Source: Peptococcaceae bacterium BICA1-7 (GTDB taxonomy: Bacteria > Bacillota > Desulfotomaculia > Desulfotomaculales > Desulfocucumaceae). From it: a stretch of 64,000 nt of DNA. The stretch is taken from NCBI GenBank assembly GCA_000802095.1, contig JUEB01000011.1, positions 186,001 to 250,000 of the forward strand, in the 5' to 3' direction. Both the position numbers and the translations under genes were made by a program. Below, in pieces: positions 1-7,864 of this stretch. The notes beneath the pieces were generated by a model. That model was not told the origin of the DNA and did no database searches. It saw only the letters and a list, made by a program, of their open reading frames with translations. Position 1 is the first letter of the stretch; every line of letters begins with the position of its first letter.

Positions 1-734
1 TAAAAGGCATCTCCGTATACACCCGAGCTAAGAACAGAGCTGGCTACCTTTACAGCTTTACTTGCCGACTTCAATTTATCCCTGCTGCAAAGTATGAATC
101 CGGTAGCGCCATCGGCCAGGGGGCAGCAGTGTAAAAGCCTCATGGGCTTGGCCACCATCCTGGAGGCCATCACCTCTTCCAGGGTAACCGGCTTCTGAAA
201 GCGCGCATTGGGGTTTAACGCACCGTTTTTGCGGTTTTTTACACTTACCAGGCTGAAATCTTCTACCGTGGCGCCGCTTTCCTTCATATACTCCACTGTT
301 TCATTGGCATAATTGGCGGGCTGCACGTTAAAACCCATTTGCAGTTCAAATGGCCTGAAGGCTGTGCTGGGAATGGGACCCCGGGGCATTTTTTCCATGC
401 CCAGGACAAGCACGATGTCATATATTTCAGCCGCCACTGACTGGTAGGCCAACCGGAAGGCCGATCCTCCACTGGAGCAGGCATTCTCTATGTTAACCAC
501 CGGAATTCCTGTAAGGCCAACTTCTTTTATAGCCTGGTGCCCGGATCCGGTGCCCTGGTATACACTGGCGCAGAAGGCTGCCTGAATATCCGGCCACTGC
601 ATCCCGGCATCTTTTAGAATATTAAGGATAGCCTCTCCACCCAGATGAAACCATTGCTTGTCTTCGTATACGTTAAACCTGGTGGTGCCGATGCCGGCCA
701 CCACTACTTCCCTCATCTGATTAATTGGTTTCAT
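1..734 (-). CDS. SCP2-type thiolase / acetyl-CoA acetyltransferase (3' end cut by window edge)
   Basis: The first 244 codons of a thiolase-fold enzyme run off the left edge of the window. The nucleophilic cysteine lies in NACSSGG near residue 86, the usual place in SCP2-type thiolases, which cleave beta-ketoacyl-CoA with free CoA. The ATG at 734 is preceded by an AGGGGGC ribosome site and overlaps the end of the DUF35 gene by 14 bases, so the two are translationally coupled. A thiolase next to a DUF35 Zn-ribbon protein is the arrangement of BbsB/BbsA in benzylsuccinate beta-oxidation and of archaeal HMG-CoA pathway complexes. I infer it makes the last thiolytic cut in the operon's pathway. 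The substrate is unknown. Confidence 0.85.
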   Translation of the reverse strand, partial: MKPINQMREVVVAGIGTTRFNVYEDKQWFHLGGEAILNILKDAGMQWPDIQAAFCASVYQGTGSGHQAIKEVGLTGIPVVNIENACSSGGSAFRLAYQSVAAEIYDIVLVLGMEKMPRGPIPSTAFRPFELQMGFNVQPANYANETVEYMKESGATVEDFSLVSVKNRKNGALNPNARFQKPVTLEEVMASRMVAKPMRLLHCCPLADGATGFILCSRDKLKSASKAVKVASSVLSSGVYGDAF

Positions 735-1212
735 TGTTTAGGCCCCCTGTATGAACATTATTGGATTTATCACCTTTTATTTTCACCGGCTGAAATTTAT
801 AAGTCAGTATTTCGGCCCCTTCAGCGTTTTCACAAAGCTTTTCGATGACCAAACTTACTTCCATGCCCACTTCCAGTTCTTCCAGGTCACAGCCGGTAAA
901 CAATGTTTCCACCTTTACTCCTTCCGGCAGCTTCACAAATCCGTAGGAATAGGGTATGGGCCCGCCATAAAAGCCTCCCGCCGGCTTCTGGTACACCACC
1001 GAGAAACTGGTAATCACTCCCTGGCTGCTCAATTTAATAACCTCCAGGCGGTCTCCCTGGCAGTGAGTGCATATTCCGCTGTCCTGCACCGGAAAGAATA
1101 TCTCTCCACAGGAAAGGCAGCTGCTACCTATTAATCTTACATCTCCTTCACCTGACTGCTCCCATAAACCTTTCCTTATGGGAATCCTTGACTTCTCCCC
1201 ACTTTCTGTCAT
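721..1212 (-). CDS. DUF35 Zn-ribbon/OB-fold protein, thiolase partner
   Basis: This is a protein of about 163 residues with a rubredoxin-like zinc ribbon (two CxxC pairs, SCLSCG and GICTHCQ, near residues 30 and 45) followed by an OB-fold. This is the DUF35 architecture. Family members bind the adjacent thiolase and are thought to channel acyl-CoA between active sites. The ATG at 1212 follows a GGGGGTGAG ribosome site. An in-frame ATG at 1269 abuts the CoA-transferase stop but has no good site, so I chose the inner one. It sits between the CoA-transferase and the thiolase, the same gene neighbourhood type as bbsA. Confidence 0.85.
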   Translation of the reverse strand: MTESGEKSRIPIRKGLWEQSGEGDVRLIGSSCLSCGEIFFPVQDSGICTHCQGDRLEVIKLSSQGVITSFSVVYQKPAGGFYGGPIPYSYGFVKLPEGVKVETLFTGCDLEELEVGMEVSLVIEKLCENAEGAEILTYKFQPVKIKGDKSNNVHTGGLNNETN

Positions 1213-1269
1213 AATTATAGTCTCACCCCCATTTGTTTTTAACTGTTCAGCTAGATTTACAGCCTCCAT

Positions 1270-2484
1270 CTAGACTATTTTCCCATTCCTGAGAGTCTCT
1301 ATCTTTTCCCGGTTATAACCAAGGACAGAGGATAAAATCTCTTCTGTGTGCTGGCTTAAAAGGGGCGCCGGGTTGGCTTTTGTTTCCACAGGCAGGCTCT
1401 TTATTTTAACAGGGCTGCCTACCAGTTTGACAGTGGCTGCCACCGGGTCATCCACTTCGACCCACATACGGCGAGCTTGGGCTTGCTCGCAGCTGTAAAT
1501 CTCCTGGGAGGATCTTACCGGCCCACAGGGAACACCTGCCGCCAGAAGCTTTTCGGTGACCTCTTCGGAGGCATATTGCTCCATCCACTGCTCAATTACG
1601 GGGTCAAGCTCCCGTCGGTTCTTTGCCCTCTGCATGGCATTGACGAACCTGGGGTCCTCAAAGAATTCGGGATGTCCGATAACATCGCAGAAACGGCCCC
1701 ACATCTTTGCCTCCAGCACTATTATGGCCACATGGCCATCTCTGGTCTTGTACGCCCCCCAGGGGTGGATCAGGGATTCCTTACCCCTGCTCATTACATT
1801 CCCGGTCAGTGAATACAGGGTATGGGCCCTTTCTGTCAGGGCCATCATCACGTCAAACATGGCAATATCTATATAATCACCCAGGCCTGTCTTTTGCCTG
1901 TTATATAGTGTCAGGGTTATGGCGTAAGCCATGATCATTCCCGGAACAATATCTCCCAGGGCGATCATCGGGTGCAGCGGCGGCCCGTCTTCGTTGCCGA
2001 TCAGGTGCATCATGCCGGCCATGGCCTGGATAACTATGTCGTAGGCCGGCCTCTTTGAATACGGACCCTCCAGTCCCTCCATCTGCCCGTAGCCGCTGAC
2101 AGAGCCATATATCAGTCGGGGGTTTAACTCTTTCACCTCCTCATAGCCCAGCCCCATTTTTTTAAGTGTGCCCGGACTAAGATTTTCCACCAGCACATCG
2201 CTGTTTTTTATCAAATCTTTCATTATTTCAAGGCCCTGGGGCTCTTTTAGGTTCAAGGTGAAGCTTTTTTTATTGCGGTTAAAGCGCATAAAATACCCGC
2301 TGACTTTTTCTCCCTTTTCATTTTTTATTATAGGACCGGGTTCCCTGGCCACGTCACCCCGCCCCGGAGTTTCAATCTTGATCACTTCGGCCCCTGCGTC
2401 CGCCAGCATCATGGTGCAAAAAGGAACAGCCACCTGGGTCTCCACCGCCAGTATTCTTATTCCTTCCAAAGGCTTTTGTTTCAT
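1270..2484 (-). CDS. Family III acyl-CoA transferase (CaiB/BaiF type)
   Basis: The 404-residue protein has the usual length of formyl-CoA transferase, CaiB and BbsEF-type enzymes, which move CoA between two carboxylic acids through aspartyl-CoA anhydride intermediates. The N-terminal Rossmann part carries GAEVIKIE and GDVAR. The catalytic aspartate is most likely Asp178 in ALGDIVPG, and TGLGDYIDIAMFD follows as expected. It lies between the mutase subunits and the DUF35/thiolase pair with short gaps, so it is part of the long minus-strand operon. A likely role is loading CoA onto a dicarboxylic intermediate, or recycling it from the end product. Succinyl-CoA or acetyl-CoA as donor is guesswork. 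Confidence 0.88.
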   Translation of the reverse strand: MKQKPLEGIRILAVETQVAVPFCTMMLADAGAEVIKIETPGRGDVAREPGPIIKNEKGEKVSGYFMRFNRNKKSFTLNLKEPQGLEIMKDLIKNSDVLVENLSPGTLKKMGLGYEEVKELNPRLIYGSVSGYGQMEGLEGPYSKRPAYDIVIQAMAGMMHLIGNEDGPPLHPMIALGDIVPGMIMAYAITLTLYNRQKTGLGDYIDIAMFDVMMALTERAHTLYSLTGNVMSRGKESLIHPWGAYKTRDGHVAIIVLEAKMWGRFCDVIGHPEFFEDPRFVNAMQRAKNRRELDPVIEQWMEQYASEEVTEKLLAAGVPCGPVRSSQEIYSCEQAQARRMWVEVDDPVAATVKLVGSPVKIKSLPVETKANPAPLLSQHTEEILSSVLGYNREKIETLRNGKIV

Positions 2485-2510
2485 GGAAAAGTCATTACCC
2501 CCCTGCCAAA

Positions 2511-2915
2511 TTAGGATGCTTTCTTTTCAAAATGAGCTTTTATAAAGCCAACTATTTCTTCCGACTGGCTGCCTGGGCCGAAAACTGCACCCACCCCCAT
2601 TTCCTTTAGGCGCTGTCTGTCGGCCTGGGGGATTATGCCACCTACGATCACCAATATATCGTTAATCCCCTCCTGCCTGAGCCGGGCCATTATACTTTCA
2701 ACCAGCACGTTATGTGCCCCGGATAATATGCTTAGTCCAATCATCTGAACGTCCTCCTGAATGGCTGAGGCCACTATTTGCTCAGGAGTCTGGCGCAGGC
2801 CGGTATATACCACTTCCATCCCGGCGTCCCTTAATGCGCTGGCAATAACCTTAGCCCCCCGGTCATGCCCATCCAGTCCGGGTTTTCCAATTAAAACCCT
2901 TATCTTTTTTCGCAT
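2511..2915 (-). CDS. B12-binding subunit of acyl-CoA mutase
   Basis: The protein has 134 residues and is a stand-alone cobalamin domain. The base-off/His-on signature DxHxxG is present as DGHDRG near residue 16. It is followed by the SxL element (LSILSG) and the GG element (VGGIIP). This matches the small subunit of split methylmalonyl-CoA mutases and their relatives. The start at 2915 is 11 bases behind GGAGGT. The larger frame beginning further upstream would include the ribosome site. The large subunit gene ends 22 bases upstream, so the two make one enzyme. The lower axial histidine is intact, so cofactor binding should be normal even though the partner subunit is unusual. Confidence 0.9.
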   Translation of the reverse strand: MRKKIRVLIGKPGLDGHDRGAKVIASALRDAGMEVVYTGLRQTPEQIVASAIQEDVQMIGLSILSGAHNVLVESIMARLRQEGINDILVIVGGIIPQADRQRLKEMGVGAVFGPGSQSEEIVGFIKAHFEKKAS

Positions 2916-2937
2916 TTGGTACGATACCTCCAACTGT

Positions 2938-4542
2938 TTAATATATTCCCGGATCCTTGTACGTACCGTAAACTTCTTTCAAACATTCTGTTATTTCGCC
3001 CAGGGTGGCGTATGCTTTTACAGCTGTGACTGCGGCCGGGATTATGTTTTTTCCTGCCACGGCATCTTTTCGCAGGCTATCCATTGCCCCGGCTAACTGC
3101 AAAGAGTCACGCCGCCTCTTAAGTTCATTCAATCTTTTTACCTGCCTCGCCTCGGTTTCCGGGTCGGCTGCAAAGATGGGAATTTCTTCCTCATCCTCGC
3201 TCTGATAGGCATTCAATCCTACTACAATTTTTTCCCCGCTCTCTATTGACTTCTGGTATTTATACGCCTCTTTGGCCAGCTCTTTCTGAAAGAACCCGCT
3301 TCTTATGCATTCAACCGCCCCACCCAGCTCTATTATCCGCTCTATGTACTCGTTAACTCCCTTTTCTATTGCTGCTGTAAGGCTCTCCACCGCATAACCG
3401 CCGCCCAGCGGGTCAACTGTATTTACAATACCTGATTCATTGGCGATTATCTGCTGTGTTCTCAGCGCCACTGTAACAGCTTGCTCGGTAGGTATGGAGA
3501 AGGCTTCGTCATAAGATGAGGTGGCCAGAGTCTGAACTCCTCCTAAAACGGCTGCCAGGGCCTCTATGGTCACCCTGACCACGTTGTTTAGGGGCTGCTG
3601 GGCTGTAAGCATCCCCCCGGCTGTGTATGCCAGTATGCTCAGTTTCATGGAGTCCGGGTTATTGGCGCCATATTGCTCTTTAATAATCTTTGCCCAGACT
3701 CTGCGGGCAGCCCTGAACTTGGCTACTTCCTCCAGCAGGTCCATCTGGGCTGTAAAAAAGGTGTATAGCTTAGGCGCAAACTGGTCTATGTTGAGCCCCC
3801 GCCCTACTGCGTCCTTAAAATAACTCATTCCGTCGGCATAGCAAAAAGCCAGTTCCTGCACCGCAGTAGAACCGCTTTCCCTTATGTGGTAGCCGCTCAG
3901 CGCCATGGGGACCCAGTTGGTAAGCCTTTGGGCGCAGTACTCGATCACGTCAACAGCCAGTTTTACAGCCGCGTCGGGAGGAAATACGTAGGTGCCCCGG
4001 GCAAAGTATTCCTTTAGGGGGTCATTCTGGACCAAAACCTTGATCATATTGGGGTCATTTTCATTTTTCTCGGCAAAGGCCACAATAAGGGCTGTCATAA
4101 CAGGCCCTATGGAGTTAGCTGTGGTCCTTATCTGGCGAACTTTTTCCAGGGGTATACCATCAAACAGCTTTTCTATATCTTCAAGGCTGTCGATAGCCAC
4201 ACCCACCTTGCCAACCTCGCCACGGGAAAGAGGATTATCGGAATCCAGCCCAATCTGGGTGGGCAGGTCAAGGGCAACGGAGAATCCGGTCTGTCCCTGC
4301 TCCAGCAGGTAACGGTACCGCAGGTTGGCCTCCTCAGCCGAGCCAAACCCGGAATACTGGCCCATTATCCAGAGCTCATCCCTGTACATTCCAGACCTTA
4401 TTCCCCTGGTATAGGGGTATTGCCCGGATTTATTCAGGTCCTGGTTATAGTCAAATCCAATACTGTCCAGATCAGTTGGAGAATACAGATCTTTTAAAGG
4501 AATTCCGGAAAAGGACTGATATCTTTTTTCTTTTTGCGACAT
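2938..4542 (-). CDS. Large subunit of an atypical methylmalonyl-CoA mutase-family enzyme
   Basis: The protein has 534 residues and is the catalytic TIM-barrel subunit of an adenosylcobalamin acyl-CoA mutase. The start ATG at 4542 lies behind GGGTGGTG. Conserved parts include LDLPTQIG, SGYHIRE with the substrate histidine (His219), Arg182 in FARGTYVFPP (the carboxylate-binding Arg207 of the Propionibacterium enzyme by my alignment) and Tyr63 in GQYSGF (Tyr89). These argue for a substrate with a free carboxylate, as in methylmalonyl-CoA. But the strand that usually reads TMYRxRxWTMRQYAGF is altered: Gly51, Glu56, Ile59 and Gly61 replace the usual Thr, Arg, Thr and Arg. That region contacts CoA and the corrin ring. 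The substrate may therefore be a different branched dicarboxyl-CoA. It pairs with the B12 subunit downstream. Confidence 0.87.
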   Translation of the reverse strand: MSQKEKRYQSFSGIPLKDLYSPTDLDSIGFDYNQDLNKSGQYPYTRGIRSGMYRDELWIMGQYSGFGSAEEANLRYRYLLEQGQTGFSVALDLPTQIGLDSDNPLSRGEVGKVGVAIDSLEDIEKLFDGIPLEKVRQIRTTANSIGPVMTALIVAFAEKNENDPNMIKVLVQNDPLKEYFARGTYVFPPDAAVKLAVDVIEYCAQRLTNWVPMALSGYHIRESGSTAVQELAFCYADGMSYFKDAVGRGLNIDQFAPKLYTFFTAQMDLLEEVAKFRAARRVWAKIIKEQYGANNPDSMKLSILAYTAGGMLTAQQPLNNVVRVTIEALAAVLGGVQTLATSSYDEAFSIPTEQAVTVALRTQQIIANESGIVNTVDPLGGGYAVESLTAAIEKGVNEYIERIIELGGAVECIRSGFFQKELAKEAYKYQKSIESGEKIVVGLNAYQSEDEEEIPIFAADPETEARQVKRLNELKRRRDSLQLAGAMDSLRKDAVAGKNIIPAAVTAVKAYATLGEITECLKEVYGTYKDPGIY

Positions 4543-4572
4543 GTCTTTCACCACCCTACTATTCTCCTGCCA

Positions 4573-5517
4573 CTAGATGATCCGGGCCACTTTCTCGATT
4601 TTTCCCGCATAGGTGGCCAGCTCCTGGACAGATGCCGAAATCTCCTCGGTTGCAGCTGCCTCGTTCTGCATCAACGCTGACACTGTGGAAATCTTTTCGG
4701 CCATCTCTGTCACCTTTTCGTTAATCGCCACCAGTATATCTCTGATTTCCTTAACGGAATTGGCACTGAATACGGACATCTTCCGAATTTCCTCGGCCAC
4801 CACCGAAAATCCCCTGCCGCCATCCCCTGCCCTGGCCGCCTCAATGGCAGCATTTAAGCCCAACAGGTTGGATTTTTCCGCTACTTCTCTGATAAAGCCC
4901 AGGATGGACTCTGTTTTGTTTACCTGCCGGCTCACCTCTTCTCCCATTTTCAGGAGGTCTTCATGGTGTGCAGTCAGTTGTTCCGCCGATGCGGCCAGCT
5001 CCTCCACTGCGGACGATGACTCCTGCGCCAGGGAAGCAACACTGCCGGCAACATCGATAAGGGTTTCCTGGGCCATCAGGCTTACCCCCAGGCCAATTCC
5101 TCCAACCACATTGCCATTGCGGTCCCTTATGGGTACGCTGGTGGCCTTGAAAGACACCCCGTACGCATCCCGGGGCACAGTAACCCTTACCGTTTTCTCA
5201 CTTTGAATGGCCTTATAGAGAGCGCTTTCCCGGGGAATGGGCTTTCCCGGGACTGCCATAGGGTTCTTAATCTCCCGCCCGTCAACATTGCACAGGAAAT
5301 TCTCCCTATCGGCCACTCCGATCATGCAGTCCAGAGGTATAAGCTCCTGGATGATCGGGGCAAGCCTCACCAGATACTCTAAAATAAGGTCTTTGTCATC
5401 CGGCTGCCGGTAAAAATCTTCTAGACTTTTTCCCCGGACGGTGGGAACCGGATGTTCTTCTCCGGTATTATCTACAGGGAAGTCTCCTTCTCCAGTCCTG
5501 TTCTTAAAGAAAAACAT
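4573..5517 (-). CDS. Soluble methyl-accepting chemotaxis protein
   Basis: The 314-residue chemoreceptor has no membrane segment. Residues about 45-150 form a small sensor domain of PAS/Cache character. Residues about 155-310 form the signalling coiled coil, whose hairpin tip contains EKSNLLGLNAAIEAARAG, the nearly invariant contact site for CheA and CheW. Such short cytoplasmic receptors are common in Clostridia. Its place inside the catabolic operon, between the MFS carrier and the mutase genes, suggests that it reports the substrate or a CoA intermediate so that cells swim to the compound being degraded. The ligand is unknown. Confidence 0.85.
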   Translation of the reverse strand: MFFFKNRTGEGDFPVDNTGEEHPVPTVRGKSLEDFYRQPDDKDLILEYLVRLAPIIQELIPLDCMIGVADRENFLCNVDGREIKNPMAVPGKPIPRESALYKAIQSEKTVRVTVPRDAYGVSFKATSVPIRDRNGNVVGGIGLGVSLMAQETLIDVAGSVASLAQESSSAVEELAASAEQLTAHHEDLLKMGEEVSRQVNKTESILGFIREVAEKSNLLGLNAAIEAARAGDGGRGFSVVAEEIRKMSVFSANSVKEIRDILVAINEKVTEMAEKISTVSALMQNEAAATEEISASVQELATYAGKIEKVARII

Positions 5518-5532
5518 GTCACTACCTCCTCT

Positions 5533-5561
5533 TCTCCGGAAGGCATTGTGCCTTCCGGAGA
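5533..5561 (-). promoter_or_regulatory. Intercistronic hairpin between MFS and chemoreceptor genes
   Basis: A perfect 13-bp inverted repeat with a 3-base loop sits between the MFS stop and the chemoreceptor ribosome site. There is no U-run after it on the minus strand, so I read it as an mRNA-processing or stability element, or a weak attenuator, and not as a full terminator. It could lower expression of the downstream half of the operon. Confidence 0.5.
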
Positions 5562-5586
5562 GATATTAACCCAAAAGCCAATGATT

Positions 5587-6936
5587 TTAATCCATCACAC
5601 TTTCCGGTTTCTGTACGGAGGCTGCCACAGTACTGGAATGTCCGTGTCTTTCCTGTACAATCATCATTGCGATAACAGCTATGACAGCGGGAAGAGCAAC
5701 AACCAGGAAGTTTTGCTGGAGTGTAAGGTTAATAGTAAGTAACCATCCCACCATCATAGGGCCTACAATTCCTCCCATACGTCCTATACCTAAGGCCCAA
5801 CCAATCCCGGTGGAACGAATATTATTAGGGTAATATTGAGAAACATAAGCGTTAGCGCTTATTTGAGTACCCATCGTGGTAGCCCCGGCGATGGCCACTA
5901 AAATTGAAAGTGTAACCATACCGGTTTTAAAGCTAAGCAGACAAATAGAAATGAAGGCTATAGCATAAAATACCACGATCACTTTTCTGCCGTTTATTCT
6001 ATCCGACAGCAGTCCGCCAGTGATGGCCCCGACAATAGCACCTACGTTGAGTATCAACATGAACCACAGGCTTGAGCCCATGGAGTAACCCGCATTTTGC
6101 ATCAGCTTGGGAAGCCATGTCTGTAAAGCATAAGTCATCAGTAAACTCATAAAAAAGGTTATCCAAAACATAATAGTGCTTAGTGTCCTTTTGTTTTCAA
6201 ACAAGCTGACCACCGGCATACCAACCACCTTGGCTGCCTCCAGGGAAAATTTTTCTCCTTCCTCCGGTTTGTATACTGGATTGATTTTTTTTAGCACACT
6301 TCGTATTTTTTCATCATCATTTTTGGCAACATAGATACTCATTGTTTCAGGCAAGAAAAGCAGGATCAAGGGCACTACCAACAGTGGGGCAGCACCGGCC
6401 CAAAACATCACCCTCCAGCCCAGAGGCTCTATAAGAACTATGCCCAGTCCGGCTGCGGACATTGCGCCCAGCTGCATGCCGCTGAACATAATTGTTACAA
6501 GCGTGCTGCGTATTGACCTCGGAGAATACTCAGTAATCAGTGAAATTGCATTAGGCATGACTCCGCCCAGCCCCAGCCCTGCAATAAAGCGGTACAACCC
6601 AAATTCAGTGGGCCCTCTGGAAAATCCAACCATCCCGGTAAAGAGCCCAAACATTGTCACACAGATCAGGATTACTTTTTTCCTCCCTATTTTGTCGGCC
6701 AGTGGCCCGAAAAAAAGGGCCCCCAGCATCATTCCAAATAATGCATAGCTACCCAGCGCCCCTGCCTGTATCGGCGATAAATTCCACTGCTTCATTAATA
6801 AAGGGACAACGGTACCGTAAACCACCAGGTCATACCCGTCGCACACAATTACAAAGGCGCACAAAACCAAGATCAGTAGGTGATAGCTATTGAATTTACT
6901 CTCGTCTATAATTTTATTTACATTAATTGAACGCAT
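5587..6936 (-). CDS. MFS transporter, aromatic acid:H+ symporter type
   Basis: The 449-residue protein has about 12 hydrophobic segments. The family signature between helices 2 and 3 is clear (GPLADKIGRKKV), and a related RINGRKV motif lies between helices 8 and 9. The N-terminal half, with DGYDLVVYGTVVPLL in helix 1, is characteristic of the aromatic acid/H+ symporter (AAHS) group, which includes BenK, PcaK and MhpT, where an Asp in DGxD is required for transport. The ATG follows GGGGAGGT. Being in the operon next to the ligase, oxidoreductase and ring hydrolase, it most likely imports the organic acid that the operon degrades. Confidence 0.87.
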   Translation of the reverse strand: MRSINVNKIIDESKFNSYHLLILVLCAFVIVCDGYDLVVYGTVVPLLMKQWNLSPIQAGALGSYALFGMMLGALFFGPLADKIGRKKVILICVTMFGLFTGMVGFSRGPTEFGLYRFIAGLGLGGVMPNAISLITEYSPRSIRSTLVTIMFSGMQLGAMSAAGLGIVLIEPLGWRVMFWAGAAPLLVVPLILLFLPETMSIYVAKNDDEKIRSVLKKINPVYKPEEGEKFSLEAAKVVGMPVVSLFENKRTLSTIMFWITFFMSLLMTYALQTWLPKLMQNAGYSMGSSLWFMLILNVGAIVGAITGGLLSDRINGRKVIVVFYAIAFISICLLSFKTGMVTLSILVAIAGATTMGTQISANAYVSQYYPNNIRSTGIGWALGIGRMGGIVGPMMVGWLLTINLTLQQNFLVVALPAVIAVIAMMIVQERHGHSSTVAASVQKPESVMD

Positions 6937-7010
6937 ATTTACCTCCCCAATTGTTATTTAGCCAACTAATAAACCCTCCCCCCAGAGTCATCTCTATAAT
7001 TGAATAATAG

Positions 7011-7832
7011 TTACTTCCTGTACTTGCCGAAGTCCGGCTTTCTTTTTTCTAAAAAAGCATTCTTACCCTCCAGGGCCTCGTCGGTTCCATAATACATATT
7101 TAACGCCACCCCGGACATGGTATGGATTCCCCAGACCGACTCAGTATCAGCATTGAAGGATGCTTTCAGGGCAGCAAGAGAGGTAGGGCTGTGGGACAGT
7201 ATAATGTCACACATCTTTTCCACTTCCTCCTCCAGTTTCTCAGGAAGAACAACTTTGTTTACCAATCCCATCTGCAAGGCTTCCTCAGCGGTATATTGCT
7301 GACAAAGGTACCATATTTCCCGGGCCTTTTTTTCACCCACTATCCGGGACAGGTAAGCGCTTCCGTAACCGGCATCGAAACTGCCCACCCTGGGTCCCAC
7401 CTGTCCAAACTTGGCGGTACTGGAGGCCACCGTCAGATCGCAGACCACGTGAAAAACATGTCCCCCGCCGATGGCATAACCATTTACCATGGCTATCACA
7501 GGCTTGTGAATAGTCCTGATCATCTGCAATACCATGGCGTGTAAATTGGGCATGGGCAAGGATTCAAGGCCTTCGGGTCCGCCTTCCTTCAAGCCCGACG
7601 GATCATAGCCGTCTTTTGTCCTTATGCTCTGGTCCCCACCTACGGAGAAAGCCTTGTCTCCAGACCCTGTAATAATGATTACCCCCACGTTTTTGTCCGT
7701 CCACGCATCCATTAGAGCTTTCATCATTTCATCAAGTGTGAAATTGGTAAAGGCATTCAGCTTGTTGGGCCGGTTAATTGTTATTTTGGCTCTTCCCTCA
7801 TATTTGGAGTAAATTATGTCTTGAAATTCCAC
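7011..7832 (-). CDS. BadI/MenB-type crotonase, probable ring-opening hydrolase
   Basis: The 273-residue enoyl-CoA hydratase-superfamily enzyme starts at a GTG behind AAGGAGG. The oxyanion-hole segments are clear (FSVGGDQ and GYAIGGGHVFHVVCDL). The stretch FGQVGPRVGSFDAGYGSAYL followed by KKAREIWYLC is typical of two close relatives. These are BadI (2-ketocyclohexanecarboxyl-CoA hydrolase, which opens the ring by a retro-Claisen reaction) and MenB (1,4-dihydroxy-2-naphthoyl-CoA synthase, the reverse type of reaction). No other menaquinone gene is nearby, and the neighbours are a ligase, a flavin reductase and a carrier, so hydrolytic ring opening is the better reading. From sequence alone MenB cannot be excluded. 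Confidence 0.8.
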   Translation of the reverse strand: MEFQDIIYSKYEGRAKITINRPNKLNAFTNFTLDEMMKALMDAWTDKNVGVIIITGSGDKAFSVGGDQSIRTKDGYDPSGLKEGGPEGLESLPMPNLHAMVLQMIRTIHKPVIAMVNGYAIGGGHVFHVVCDLTVASSTAKFGQVGPRVGSFDAGYGSAYLSRIVGEKKAREIWYLCQQYTAEEALQMGLVNKVVLPEKLEEEVEKMCDIILSHSPTSLAALKASFNADTESVWGIHTMSGVALNMYYGTDEALEGKNAFLEKRKPDFGKYRK

Positions 7833-7864
7833 CAGTAAACCTCCTTAGTTAGGGATGTCATCTT

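Noticed and set aside
721-1269. ATG 1269 as start of the DUF35 gene
   Set aside because: It abuts the previous stop but has no ribosome site, whereas ATG 1212 has GGGGGTGAG and gives the usual family length.
7011-7832. MenB (menaquinone) assignment for the crotonase
   Set aside because: Sequence allows it, but no other men gene is near and the operon is catabolic, so BadI-type ring opening is preferred, not proven.
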